A stretch of DNA of 64,000 bases from an uncultured Lachnospiraceae bacterium (GTDB taxonomy: Bacteria > Bacillota > Clostridia > Lachnospirales > Lachnospiraceae): assembly GCA_910586705.1 (NCBI GenBank), contig CAJUJK010000008.1, positions 62,001-126,000 on the forward strand, written 5' to 3'. Position 1 is the stretch's first letter. Every line of letters starts with the position of its first letter. This document shows positions 1 through 9,300 of this stretch, in pieces. Under the pieces are notes generated by a model. The model did not search any database. It was not told the origin of the DNA and saw only the letters and a program-made list of their open reading frames with translations. Made by a program: the position numbers and the translations under genes.

Positions 1-2
1 TG

Positions 3-260
3 AAGGAACTTGCGGTCTGTAGTGAAATCGGGGATATGCTTGCGCTTCTCTACCAGATTCCCGACCCGGCGGCAGCATGGGAGGGCGTATCTCCCACGGA
101 TTATCTGTACCATCTGAACACGGACGACGGCAGGGTGCTGGTGATCGAGGCGGTCTGCAATGTGCTGGTGCAGACGCTTCATGAGATGGGGCTGTCCGAC
201 AGGCAGGATAATTTTCTGCAGAATCATGTGGGGGCGGTGTTGAGAAGGTTGACGAAATAA
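3..260 (+). CDS. C-terminal end of an unrecognised protein (partial)
   Basis: The reading frame is open from the left edge of the window and stops with TAA at 258-260, so this is the last 85 or so residues of a gene that begins upstream. An internal ATG at 36 exists but has no convincing ribosome binding site, and the frame continues before it. The visible part is soluble and probably mostly helical; I see no membrane segment, sorting signal or catalytic motif. I do not recognise the family. A short gap with no clear terminator separates it from the small coiled-coil gene that follows. Confidence 0.5.
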   Translation, partial: KELAVCSEIGDMLALLYQIPDPAAAWEGVSPTDYLYHLNTDDGRVLVIEAVCNVLVQTLHEMGLSDRQDNFLQNHVGAVLRRLTK

Positions 261-372
261 CGTTTATAAAAATCACGGAGGTATATGGACAAAACTTCAA
301 GGACATGATATTCTGTTCATGGAGTGATGATGTATGTGAATGGGGAGCGTGCTGTACATAAGGAGGAGACTT

Positions 373-774
373 ATGACCAACACAGAATTTTTACAAGCAA
401 TGTCCGATCTTTTGGACGAAAAACTGGAGGCAAAACTGGAGACAAAACTGCAGCCGATAAGGGATGACATGCAGGACATGAAAGATGACATGCAGGACAT
501 GAAAGATGACATGCAGGACATGAAAGATGAAATGCGTGGCATGAAGGACGATATTCATGAATTGCAGCGTAAAGTGGCAGGGATCGGGATGCATATTGAG
601 AACTGCACGGACAAAAATGTTCAATTGCTGGCCGAAAACTTTATCGAGCTGACGAAAAAGCTCAACATGGCTATTCCCGCGGCACATAATAACTATACTT
701 ATGAGATTAAAGTGAATTATCTTCTGGAAGAGGTAGATAAGATCAAAGAGATTATAAAAGAAAAAATCGCATAG
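373..774 (+). CDS. small coiled-coil protein with tandem heptad repeats
   Basis: A 133-residue soluble protein of unknown function. The ATG at 373 is preferred over the in-frame ATG at 340 because a strong AGGAGGAG lies just before it at 361-368. Residues about 31-58 consist of the heptad DDMQDMK three times, then two degenerate copies (DEMRGMK, DDIHELQ), so the centre should form a long charged coiled coil. The C-terminal third is helical and lysine/glutamate rich. No transmembrane segment or signal peptide is visible. The heptads are encoded by near-identical 21-bp DNA units, so the coiled coil could lengthen or shorten by replication slippage without losing frame. A terminator follows, so it appears to be the last gene of its unit. 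Confidence 0.7.
   Translation: MTNTEFLQAMSDLLDEKLEAKLETKLQPIRDDMQDMKDDMQDMKDDMQDMKDEMRGMKDDIHELQRKVAGIGMHIENCTDKNVQLLAENFIELTKKLNMAIPAAHNNYTYEIKVNYLLEEVDKIKEIIKEKIA
463..546 (+). repeat. 21-bp in-frame tandem repeat (three perfect copies plus one degenerate)
   Basis: Three identical copies of a 21-bp unit starting gatgacatgcaggacatgaa lie at 463-483, 484-504 and 505-525. A degenerate fourth copy is at 526-546. Each unit encodes one coiled-coil heptad of the surrounding gene. Confidence 0.9.
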
Positions 775-799
775 CCCGGATGAAGGGGACAGGTGTTAT

Positions 800-838
800 G
801 GTGCAGAGACAAGACAGCGTCTTTGCACCTATTGTTTT
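800..838 (+). terminator. intrinsic terminator after the coiled-coil gene
   Basis: An 11-bp stem, GGTGCAGAGAC (800-810) with GTCTTTGCACC (819-829), closes with one G.T wobble and an 8-nt loop. It is followed by a T-rich run at 830-839. Confidence 0.75.
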
Positions 839-851
839 TGTGGGTGCAATA

Positions 852-880
852 TTGTAAAAACGGAAGAATTGTGCTACAAT
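852..880 (+). promoter_or_regulatory. probable sigma-A promoter of the 1350-aa secreted protein gene
   Basis: TTGTAA at 852-857 and TACAAT at 875-880 are 17 bp apart. They lie about 100 bp upstream of the start codon and directly after the preceding terminator, leaving a leader of roughly 95 nt in which I see no known riboswitch. Confidence 0.55.
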
Positions 881-983
881 ATTCAAAGATTATGTCCGGC
901 TGTGGATTGCCGGAATATGGACGGGATTACAAAGTTCTGACTTTCGGATAAAGGAACCAGGGGAAGAAAGAGGGATGAGAAGG

Positions 984-3900
984 ATGAAAAAAAGCAGGCT
1001 TTATCGGGTTGGTTCAGCGCTTCTGGCGGCTGCGATGGTGTTTACCTGTATGCCCCAGACCGGGCTGTATGTCCGGGCAGAGGAGGAGTCAGCGTCTCCA
1101 GAGAATACGAATGAAGAGAAACCGCGTGCGACCGAAGAAGAGCCTTCCGGGGAGGAACCGGTCACGCCGCCGGAGAAGGACATAGATGATGGGATGCCGG
1201 ACGATAATCCGGGCGGAAACGGTCCGGCAGCGGACGAAGACGACGAAAACAAAGAGCAGCAGGATCCTGTTTTGGGAGATACGGCACCGACAATGCCCGA
1301 ACCGGGAGAAGACCCGTCTGGCGGCAGCGACGGGCAGCCGATAGAAAATCCGGGGGAGGATCCGGCGGGCAATGTTCCGGCGGACGGTGAAGCGGATGTT
1401 CCGGATGTGACGGATATGCCGGCTTTGACGGCGGATGCCGGGGATAAGCAGGATAAGCAGAAACTGTCAATTGATTTCAACACGAGGACAGTGACAGCGA
1501 AAGCCAAAACCTACGACGGCAAACCGCACAGCATCAGCGGATACCCAATCTGGACGCCGCAGGCAGCACAGCTGACATGGACCTATAAACTGACGGCGGA
1601 AAAGCTCCATGACAATTACCCGGAGCCGGAAGCAGAGAAGACAAAGACGGTTCCTCTGCCCTATAACAGCATTGCGGTTGACTTTGCAAAGGCATATGAG
1701 GAGATTGCGCCTACCGAATGCGGTAAGTACACGCTGGAGATTTCGGCTGAACTTACCGATGATACGGAGAAAAATAAGTATGAGTTTGACGAAAGCAGCA
1801 TGAAATGGAGCGAAAAATTCTCCATTCTGCCCCTGCAGGGAACGGAGGTAAACCTTGTCGGCGTGACGGGGATTGTGGATAAGGACTACGACGGTCTGCC
1901 TGTTGACCTTGTCCAGAGCATTAAAAATGTGAAGGTTCAGACGAATAAGGGTGTGGATGTCACAGAGAAAGTGACGTTAAAATTTCATGTGGAGGGAAAA
2001 ACGGAGGACGGCACGGCATACAGCCAGACAGTAGAATCGACTACGTCGCCGGACGATTTGCCTGTGGATGCCGGGAGCTATACGCTCTATGCAAATCTTG
2101 TAAAAGATGAAACGCATAATTACATGGAAACGAAATGGGCATTTCCTTTTGTGATCAGACGGCAGGCTGTGAAAGTTGTCGTGAACGATCAGGAGATGCA
2201 TGTGAAGAAGGGCGACCCGATCAAGGCGGGCACAGCTTTACGGCAGGCTGATTTTGACAAAGAACTGTATGAAATTGAGGGGATTTCGGACGGCGATAAG
2301 GATGACTTTATAAAGGATCTAACTGTGAACGTCCAGCAGGAGGTAAATCCTGTCCAGACAGGTGTTTATGATCTGGAAGCGGAAGGGATCGACGCGGAGG
2401 TATGGTCAAACTACGACATTACTTATACAGCGGGCAAGCTGACGGTTAAGGCGAGATTCAAGCGTGTTGACAATGGCGGTGTGCTTAAGGCTGTCACAAA
2501 TGTGGAAAACGGCTTAACCCTTGCGCAGATTGCGGAAAAGTATCTGTCCAATAAAACGGCTGTCATTTATCTGGCGGACAATGGGGCGGACGATCAGTAC
2601 AACGACACAGTGTCGTCGAATGATATCAGGACTACGGCGAAGGTCGAATGGGATACGGAGAAGCCTGCGACCGGCTCAAGTTATAACGAAAAAGACAAAA
2701 AAGAACAGAAATTTAAAATGCAGGGTAAGGTTGTTCTGCCCGAGCTTGTATACGCGGAAGATGACGAGAAGCGGAAAGTGACGGTTGAGGTGAGCGTGCG
2801 TGAGGCTTATGCGGAAGGGCAGGCGCTGATGCCCCGTGCGGACGTGAAATCCGGCGTAGTAGGACCGAATACAAGCGTGCGGCTTCTTACTGACGAAGAG
2901 GGCGCGCAAATCTACTATACGGAGGACGGGAGTGATCCGCGTACTTCTCAGTCTAAACGGCTTTACACGGAAGCCATCGAGATCAGGAAAACCACGACGA
3001 TCTGTGCTGTTTCACATATGTACGGCAAGCGGGACAGCGAGGTTCTGCGGGTGACTTATTATCTGGACAGGAATGTAAAACCTGTCGAACCAGACGATCC
3101 CGATAACCCGGATGATCCCGATAATTGGACGGTGCCGGATGAGGACATTCCCAAGGATGAGGACGGCAAGCCTCTGGAAATTCCCAAGGACCTGTGGGTG
3201 ACGGATGTGAAGCCGGACGAAGGATATGAAGGGCTTGTTTATACCGGCAAGGCGATCAAGCCGGAGGTGCGCGTTTACGATTATAAGAAACGGCTGGAGG
3301 AGAAGAAGGACTACACCATCAGCTATAAGAACAATGTAAACGCGGCGGATAAAAATTCCGGCAAAGCGCCTACGATTGTGATTACCGGCAAGGGAAACTA
3401 TGAGGGGAAGGTCAATAAAACCTTTACGATATCTCCGAAGAGAATCACGGACGCGGATGTCAAGACGGATGATCTGACGGTTGCGTTTAACAACAAAGAG
3501 CAGAAGCCTGTTCCCGTGATTACGTGGAATGGGAAAAAGCTCTCCGCGAAAAAAGATTACAGTGTTGCGGTGGAGTCACAGACGCCGTTGATGGCGGCGG
3601 ACAGTTACCCGATCACGCTGACAGGAACCGGGAACTATGCGGGCGAGAGGAAGATCAGCTTCACGATCACACAGGGAACGCCCGTGCCCAAGCTGACAGT
3701 CGGCAAAATCGCCGCCGTTACCTACACAGGCGAGGCGATCACGCCAAAACCCGTTGTAAAAGACGGAAAGACAGAACTCACGGAAGGCAAGGAGTATACG
3801 CTGACCTATGAGGACAATAAGGAAGTGGGAACGGCATCTGTTCTTATCACGGGAACCGGGGCGAGTAGAGCAAGCAAGTATTTCGGTGTGAAGCGTGTGA

Positions 3901-5036
3901 CTTTCCAGATCAAGGCTGCCGCGACGATGAATAAGGCGAAAGTGCAGTTTACGGGTGCGGCTGTTTACACGGGAAGCGCCGTGAAGCCGGACTGTACGTT
4001 GACGATACCCGTGAAAGTAAATGGCGTCACGCAGAACGTCCCGCTGGTGAAGGACACAGACTATACGGTGACCTACCAGAACAATGTAAAGGCGGGAACC
4101 GCAACGGCAGTCTTTGTGGGAAAGGGCGCCTATGGCGGCACACTGAAAAAGACATATAAGATAAGCGCTTATGATCTGATGGCTGACCCGAATAAAAAGA
4201 TGGAGATCCAGACGCTGGAGGCATATCCCTATATGAAGGGAGGAAGCGTGCCGAAACCTGTTGTCAGGTTTGATGGGAAGAAGCTGACGGAAGGCACGGA
4301 CTATACCCTGTCTTATAAGAACAACAAGGCGGCAGGGAGCGTCGCTACCGTGACTGTGAAAGGCAAGGGCAATTTCATGGGCAGCGCGGTGAAAACCTAC
4401 AAGGTTGACGTGCGGGATATCTCCAAGGAGGTGCCGGGGCTTTCCGGCTCTCAGATAACGGTATCCGCGACGGATAAGGTCTATCAGCCGAAAGCCAATG
4501 TTTATAAGACCAAAGTCCAAGTGTTAGATATGAACGGGAAAGCTCTTGCGGCAGGCACGGATTATGACAAAAATGTCATTTATTCCTACGCGGAATATAT
4601 TACAGTGGGAAGCACCGATCCGAATGCAGAGCCTGCCGATAACAGCAGAAAAGACGGAGATCCCGTACTGGCTACGGATATCATACCGGCGGGGGCGCTG
4701 ATCCGGGTGACGATCAGTGCGAAAGGCAGCAATTATCAGGGGACGGCGACAGGCACTTACCGGTTTGTGCAGGCTGATCTCGCAAAGGCAAAGGTGGTTG
4801 TGCCGCAGCAGACCTATACGGGAAAGAAAATCGAACCGAAGGCGTCTGACATTACGGTGACCTTGAACGGCATGGTTGTATCCCCGGAAAATTTCACGAT
4901 TGTGGGATATTCCAACAATATTAATAAAGGTACCGCCAAGCTGACTATCCGGGGCACGGGCAAAAATTTCGGCGGCACGAAAACGGTGACCTTTAAGATT
5001 AAAGGGAAGAGCCTGCTGAGTCAAATATTCGGGTAA
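984..5036 (+). CDS. large secreted repeat protein with chitobiase-like and Ig-like repeats, no anchor
   Basis: A 1350-residue exported protein. The ATG at 984 is preferred over 975 because AAAGAGG at 967-973 is well spaced from 984 but touches 975. A signal peptide ending near Val-Arg-Ala-Glu (about residues 1-34) contains the string TCMPQTG, shared with the giant protein at 30.6 kb. Then follow an acidic Pro/Glu/Asp linker (about 35-155), beta-rich domains, and a chitobiase C-terminal-like domain (about 615-695, with YYTEDGSDP). After a DDPDNPDDPDN spacer come about seven repeats of roughly 75-90 residues (745-1350) with the pattern YTGKxIxP...DYTxSYKNN...GKGNYxG. It lacks a C-terminal sorting motif, hydrophobic tail or lipobox, so it is probably released or wall-associated noncovalently. 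It lies just upstream of the sortase gene but does not look like a substrate. Its ligand is unknown. Confidence 0.85.
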   Translation: MKKSRLYRVGSALLAAAMVFTCMPQTGLYVRAEEESASPENTNEEKPRATEEEPSGEEPVTPPEKDIDDGMPDDNPGGNGPAADEDDENKEQQDPVLGDTAPTMPEPGEDPSGGSDGQPIENPGEDPAGNVPADGEADVPDVTDMPALTADAGDKQDKQKLSIDFNTRTVTAKAKTYDGKPHSISGYPIWTPQAAQLTWTYKLTAEKLHDNYPEPEAEKTKTVPLPYNSIAVDFAKAYEEIAPTECGKYTLEISAELTDDTEKNKYEFDESSMKWSEKFSILPLQGTEVNLVGVTGIVDKDYDGLPVDLVQSIKNVKVQTNKGVDVTEKVTLKFHVEGKTEDGTAYSQTVESTTSPDDLPVDAGSYTLYANLVKDETHNYMETKWAFPFVIRRQAVKVVVNDQEMHVKKGDPIKAGTALRQADFDKELYEIEGISDGDKDDFIKDLTVNVQQEVNPVQTGVYDLEAEGIDAEVWSNYDITYTAGKLTVKARFKRVDNGGVLKAVTNVENGLTLAQIAEKYLSNKTAVIYLADNGADDQYNDTVSSNDIRTTAKVEWDTEKPATGSSYNEKDKKEQKFKMQGKVVLPELVYAEDDEKRKVTVEVSVREAYAEGQALMPRADVKSGVVGPNTSVRLLTDEEGAQIYYTEDGSDPRTSQSKRLYTEAIEIRKTTTICAVSHMYGKRDSEVLRVTYYLDRNVKPVEPDDPDNPDDPDNWTVPDEDIPKDEDGKPLEIPKDLWVTDVKPDEGYEGLVYTGKAIKPEVRVYDYKKRLEEKKDYTISYKNNVNAADKNSGKAPTIVITGKGNYEGKVNKTFTISPKRITDADVKTDDLTVAFNNKEQKPVPVITWNGKKLSAKKDYSVAVESQTPLMAADSYPITLTGTGNYAGERKISFTITQGTPVPKLTVGKIAAVTYTGEAITPKPVVKDGKTELTEGKEYTLTYEDNKEVGTASVLITGTGASRASKYFGVKRVTFQIKAAATMNKAKVQFTGAAVYTGSAVKPDCTLTIPVKVNGVTQNVPLVKDTDYTVTYQNNVKAGTATAVFVGKGAYGGTLKKTYKISAYDLMADPNKKMEIQTLEAYPYMKGGSVPKPVVRFDGKKLTEGTDYTLSYKNNKAAGSVATVTVKGKGNFMGSAVKTYKVDVRDISKEVPGLSGSQITVSATDKVYQPKANVYKTKVQVLDMNGKALAAGTDYDKNVIYSYAEYITVGSTDPNAEPADNSRKDGDPVLATDIIPAGALIRVTISAKGSNYQGTATGTYRFVQADLAKAKVVVPQQTYTGKKIEPKASDITVTLNGMVVSPENFTIVGYSNNINKGTAKLTIRGTGKNFGGTKTVTFKIKGKSLLSQIFG

Positions 5037-5050
5037 TTGTCGTAAAATAC

Positions 5051-5078
5051 TTGCATAATTTTCATAATTGAGTAAAAT
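5051..5078 (+). promoter_or_regulatory. probable promoter of the sortase-LRR operon
   Basis: TTGCAT at 5051-5056 and TAAAAT at 5073-5078 are 16 bp apart, about 85 bp before the sortase start. No terminator is visible after the preceding gene, so some read-through is possible. Confidence 0.5.
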
Positions 5079-5163
5079 AGATGTATATGCGATGATATTA
5101 TGTTAATGCCAATATGGGTATCTGAGAACCAGATATAGTAGGAGATGAAGGAGCGATCCCTAT

Positions 5164-6333
5164 ATGGCGGGGTATGAAGTTGCAGGGAGAAGACTGAGGA
5201 CGGAGGCGGATTACAAGGCTGCTCTCCGCGATCAGAAATTGATTCAACAGATCTGCTCCCGGGTTGATATGGAGCAGCCGGGAGCGGTCATTACCTTATA
5301 TTCTGATATGCAGGAAGGAAAGTACCGATTTGAGACAGTGGTCGGGAACGATTTCGATGATGAAATCTATGAGCTTGCTGAAAAGTACAAAAGGCAGGGT
5401 TATCATAAGGACAGCCGGATTTCTGCACGGAAAAAGAAGGAAAAGAAGCCGAAACAGAAGAATGTGAAGCAGCAAAAGGCGAAGCAGGTCTCTCTTGAGG
5501 ATTACGATGCCGATATGCAGAAAGAAATTCTCGCGCAGATAAAGAAGCGGGACAGACGCCGCAGACTTCTGGTAATTTTATGCAGTTTTGTGGCTGTGGG
5601 GTGCTTTGGCTATTTTGGTGTGTACTCGTTTTTTGTCGAGAGAAACGAGATGGATTATGAGAATTTATCCCGGCTGAAGGGCAACAGTGCACTGACAGGA
5701 AGCCTTTTCCATGGCGTGACCATACATTATACGGAAGAGGAAGAGATCGAGCTGGAGGTGTTGGAAGAGTATCAGACGCTCTACAGTAAAAATAGAAAGC
5801 TAATCGGATGGTTGAAAATTGACGATACTATTATAGACTATCCGGTGATGCAGACTGCCAACAATGAATATTATCTGGATCACAATTTTAATCAGGAGTA
5901 TGACAAGAATGGAAGTCTGTTTCTCGATAAGGATTGCGACGTGGTGCGAAGAAACACCAATCTGATCATATACGGACATCATATGAAGTCCGGGAAGATG
6001 TTTGGGAACCTGAACAGTTACAGCAATGAGGAGTATGGGAAGAAACATTCACTGATCCAGTTTGATACGATTTATGAGAAGGGCACATATGAGGTGATGT
6101 ATGTGTTCCGTTCCAGAATTTATAACGAGGATGAAGTGGTTTTTAAGTATTATCAGTTCTTTGACGCGGCTTCGGAAACGGAATTTAATTCCAACATGCA
6201 GGAGATGGCAGCGTTGTCGCTGTATGATACCGGTGTGACGGCGAGTTACGGCGATGAGCTTCTGACCTTATCTACCTGCGACAGCTCCGAGACAGACGGC
6301 AGGTTTGTGGTGGTAGCGAAAAGAGTCAGTTGA
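5164..6333 (+). CDS. class B sortase with an N-terminal cytoplasmic domain
   Basis: A membrane transpeptidase that should cleave sorting signals of exported proteins and attach them to the cell wall. The start at 5164 has GAAGGAG at 5147-5153. Of 389 residues, about 1-80 form a soluble domain I cannot name (GYEVAGRRLRTEADYKAALR at the start) and 81-132 are strongly basic. Residues 134-157 are a single membrane helix and about 200-389 are the sortase fold. The active site is complete: His272 in YGHHM, Cys372 in TLSTC and Arg380 in DGRFV. The long insert between the His and Cys strands fits class B rather than class A. At 389 residues it is much longer than typical SrtB (about 240). The two LRR genes directly downstream carry xPxTG tails like those used by the C. 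difficile SrtB system, so they are the likely substrates. Confidence 0.9.
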   Translation: MAGYEVAGRRLRTEADYKAALRDQKLIQQICSRVDMEQPGAVITLYSDMQEGKYRFETVVGNDFDDEIYELAEKYKRQGYHKDSRISARKKKEKKPKQKNVKQQKAKQVSLEDYDADMQKEILAQIKKRDRRRRLLVILCSFVAVGCFGYFGVYSFFVERNEMDYENLSRLKGNSALTGSLFHGVTIHYTEEEEIELEVLEEYQTLYSKNRKLIGWLKIDDTIIDYPVMQTANNEYYLDHNFNQEYDKNGSLFLDKDCDVVRRNTNLIIYGHHMKSGKMFGNLNSYSNEEYGKKHSLIQFDTIYEKGTYEVMYVFRSRIYNEDEVVFKYYQFFDAASETEFNSNMQEMAALSLYDTGVTASYGDELLTLSTCDSSETDGRFVVVAKRVS

Positions 6334-6390
6334 CATACAAAAGACTGGTTGACATAAATTAGAATGTGTAAGGGAATGAGGAGACACACC

Positions 6391-9300
6391 ATGGCGAAAA
6401 AAACAGCAGTAAGAAAGCCTAAGAGAAGATTAAAAAAGACAGTCAGAAAGAGTCTGGCGGCGGTATTGATGGTCACTTCGATCGCGGTGGCTGCTATTCC
6501 CGCGCCCGAAAACTTAGCGGATAATCCGGGTGCGAGGGCAGGGGATCCCGTGGAGTCGCCGGTGACGTATGTAAATGCGGAAGAAGCCGGATTATTAGGA
6601 TCGCCTCCAGAGAATGACTATGTTTTGCCATATACAGGACCTGCGATTCTGGGTCAGAATATAGACACCAAAGCGAAATTAGAGGCATATGTTATTGCGC
6701 CGGCTGTTGCGAAGGGTGATATTGTGGCTACGGAGATCGCGACGTACCGCGGGTCGGAGTTATATCTCACGTGGCAGTTTATCTACAAGCCTGTGGGTAA
6801 CAAAAATGGACAGGTGCTCAACTATAATGATGAGTTCCCGGTAGATCTGGTGGACCTTGGTCTGCAGCCGAATAAGTCCTATTTTTCGGTTTACAAGAAA
6901 GCTTATGATTCGTATTTCACTGAGCCGGAGAAGCTTATTACTAAAGATGTGCTTGATCCGGGGGATGACAGACAACTGCAGTTGCTGAATATGGATAATC
7001 TGGGGAGAACTGCGGACACTTCCGAACCCGACGGGTTTCGTTATTCAGATTTTTATCCGACGGTCCCCGTGGTTTTTACATTTCGTGATTATGACAGTCT
7101 GTCAGGCGCGGTAACACTGCCAGACAAGTATCAAAAATATTTTGAAACGTATTTTCCTGCGGACTATACGAGAATGAAGGCTAGTGTCAGCGCTTTCTGG
7201 AAGGAACATGACAGACTTGCCGCGAGCGATAAGCAGGAGGACAAAGACAGGGCTAAACGGATGGTTGCAGAGGGTGATCCTCTTGGCGTTCAGCCCGCAC
7301 CGTTGTCGAGAGCGCCTTCTGATCTGGATGGGACGGGAAGGATAACCTTTTTCTGTGACCATAACCGGGTTTTAAAAGGGACGGGTTATACACTGGAGCT
7401 TGCGGCGGATGCAAGGCTTGACGCAGAACCAGAGACAAAGGTATATGTAGCGCATGGCGGCAACGCGGAGGGACTCCTTGATTATAAGGACGACGGAAAC
7501 GGGTATCTGGTAGCGAGGGAAGCCGTCACGCTTACAGCAATCTGCTATAGGGCTTTTGCGGGCGTACATAATGTCAAGCAGATCAAGATTGATGAGAACG
7601 TGCGGACGATTGAGCGGAGTGCGTTTGAAGGCGCGCGTATCAGCAGCGTCAGTATTGGTAATGCGGAGAGAATCGGAGACAGGGCATTTTATAATTGTAT
7701 CGATCTGAAGGAAGTCAAGTTTACAGATACGGCTCCCACGGGTGAAATCGGTATAGAAGCCTTTTATGGATCGGGAATCAATACGAAGCTGTCGCTGCCG
7801 TCTGTTCTTGCGAAAATTGAATATGGTGCGTTTGCAAACTGCCCGGATTTAAGTGAGGTTCAGTTTGCGGATACCGGTCTGCCGTGCAGCGTAGGTGACT
7901 ATGCGTTCTATGGAAATAAGAGATTGACCAAGATGGATTTCGGACGGATCCGCATTGAGAGGATTGGTAAATGCGCGTTCGCCATTGAAGCGCCGAGCGG
8001 CGATACCATGAAAGAGTTTCATTTCCCGAGTGAAAGTTTAGGGGATATGGACGATTATGTTCTCGCAAACCGCCGCGGACTGGAAACTGTTGTTATCGAA
8101 AACTATACAAAACGATTGCCGACGAATACCTTTTACAATTGTTTTGGCTTGAAAAAGGCGGAATTTTCTGATAAGTGCGGAGCGGCTTCCTTTGCGCCGG
8201 AATTGTTTAAGGATGTGACAGAGCCGAGTTTCTGTGTGTATGGACCAGAGTTATACGCCGGCAGCCCGGCGCTCCCGAGAACCAGCACATGGGATGCGAT
8301 TCGTACCGACGGTAAGGGCATTCCTTATGTGTACATGAAGGATGGCAAAAAGCACTACGAGATGGCGCTCACGAGCGAGGACGGGACGAGATACCGTTAT
8401 TCTGCGAGTGAGGACGGCACTTTGATTTCCTGTGCGCTGATCACGCGGAATCCGGGTAAGGTGGATCTGGTGATCCCCGAGATGATTGGAGATATCAAGA
8501 TAAAGAGTATCGGGGCGGGCTGTTTTGATGATAAGGAGCTGCGTGAAGTGATTCGCAGCATCACCATAAAGAACAATTCCGTGGCGGAGATCGGCGACGG
8601 TGTGTTCCGTGACTTGAAAAAGCTGGAGAAGGTGCGGATCGGTGATTCCGTGACAAGTATCGGGGCGAACGCTTTCGCAGGGTGCTCGAGGCTGTATGAC
8701 GTTTACTTTACCAAACCTGCCGCAGGACATGCGGCATTGAAGATCGGGACGGATGCCTTTGTCACCACAGGAGACCATCTGACCTTCCACGGGGATATTG
8801 TGGAGGGGTATGCGCCCTTTGAGTGGGCTACAAATAAGGATAATGTGCTCAGAGACCCGGATCACCCGAATTATCCGCCGGTGAATGTCTGCTACAAGAG
8901 TCTCTGGGACAGTGAACAGGGCGCGCATCTGACGGTGATGCCCGATAAGTCAACCGGTGAGGTGACGGTTCTGGATTATCCGAAGTTTCAGGATCTGGAA
9001 AACCTTGACAGGGACGATGAGCTGCAGGATTTCTGCCGGGATATGGAAGAATACTATTATTATACGGTCTATGATACGGACAGCGCAGAGATCAATACGC
9101 TGCGGCATGAATATGCTGTGATTTTTGACGCATACCGCACAGGCGCTCCAAGTGTTACGGTTAATGGCACGCCGATTGTGCAGGATGATTATGCGGAAGC
9201 GCTGGATCTCAGATATGGTCCATGGATCAATCCGGTTTACTGCAGCGGCGCATGGCTGGAATATAGGAATGCGCAGCAGGGCGATACGGCGGAAGGAAAG

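Noticed and set aside
285..308. Seven-codon leader peptide with a GGAG site before the small coiled-coil gene
   Set aside because: Too short to support as a gene and not linked to any attenuator structure.
1020..1075. PQTG in the signal peptides (also near 30735) as a sortase motif
   Set aside because: The motif is at the N-terminus within the signal sequence and is not followed by a hydrophobic helix and basic tail, so it cannot act as a C-terminal sorting signal.
6329..6356. Direct repeat GTTGACATA (6329 and 6348) as a promoter or operator before the first LRR gene
   Set aside because: No -10 at correct spacing from either copy; two short repeats are too little evidence for a regulator site.
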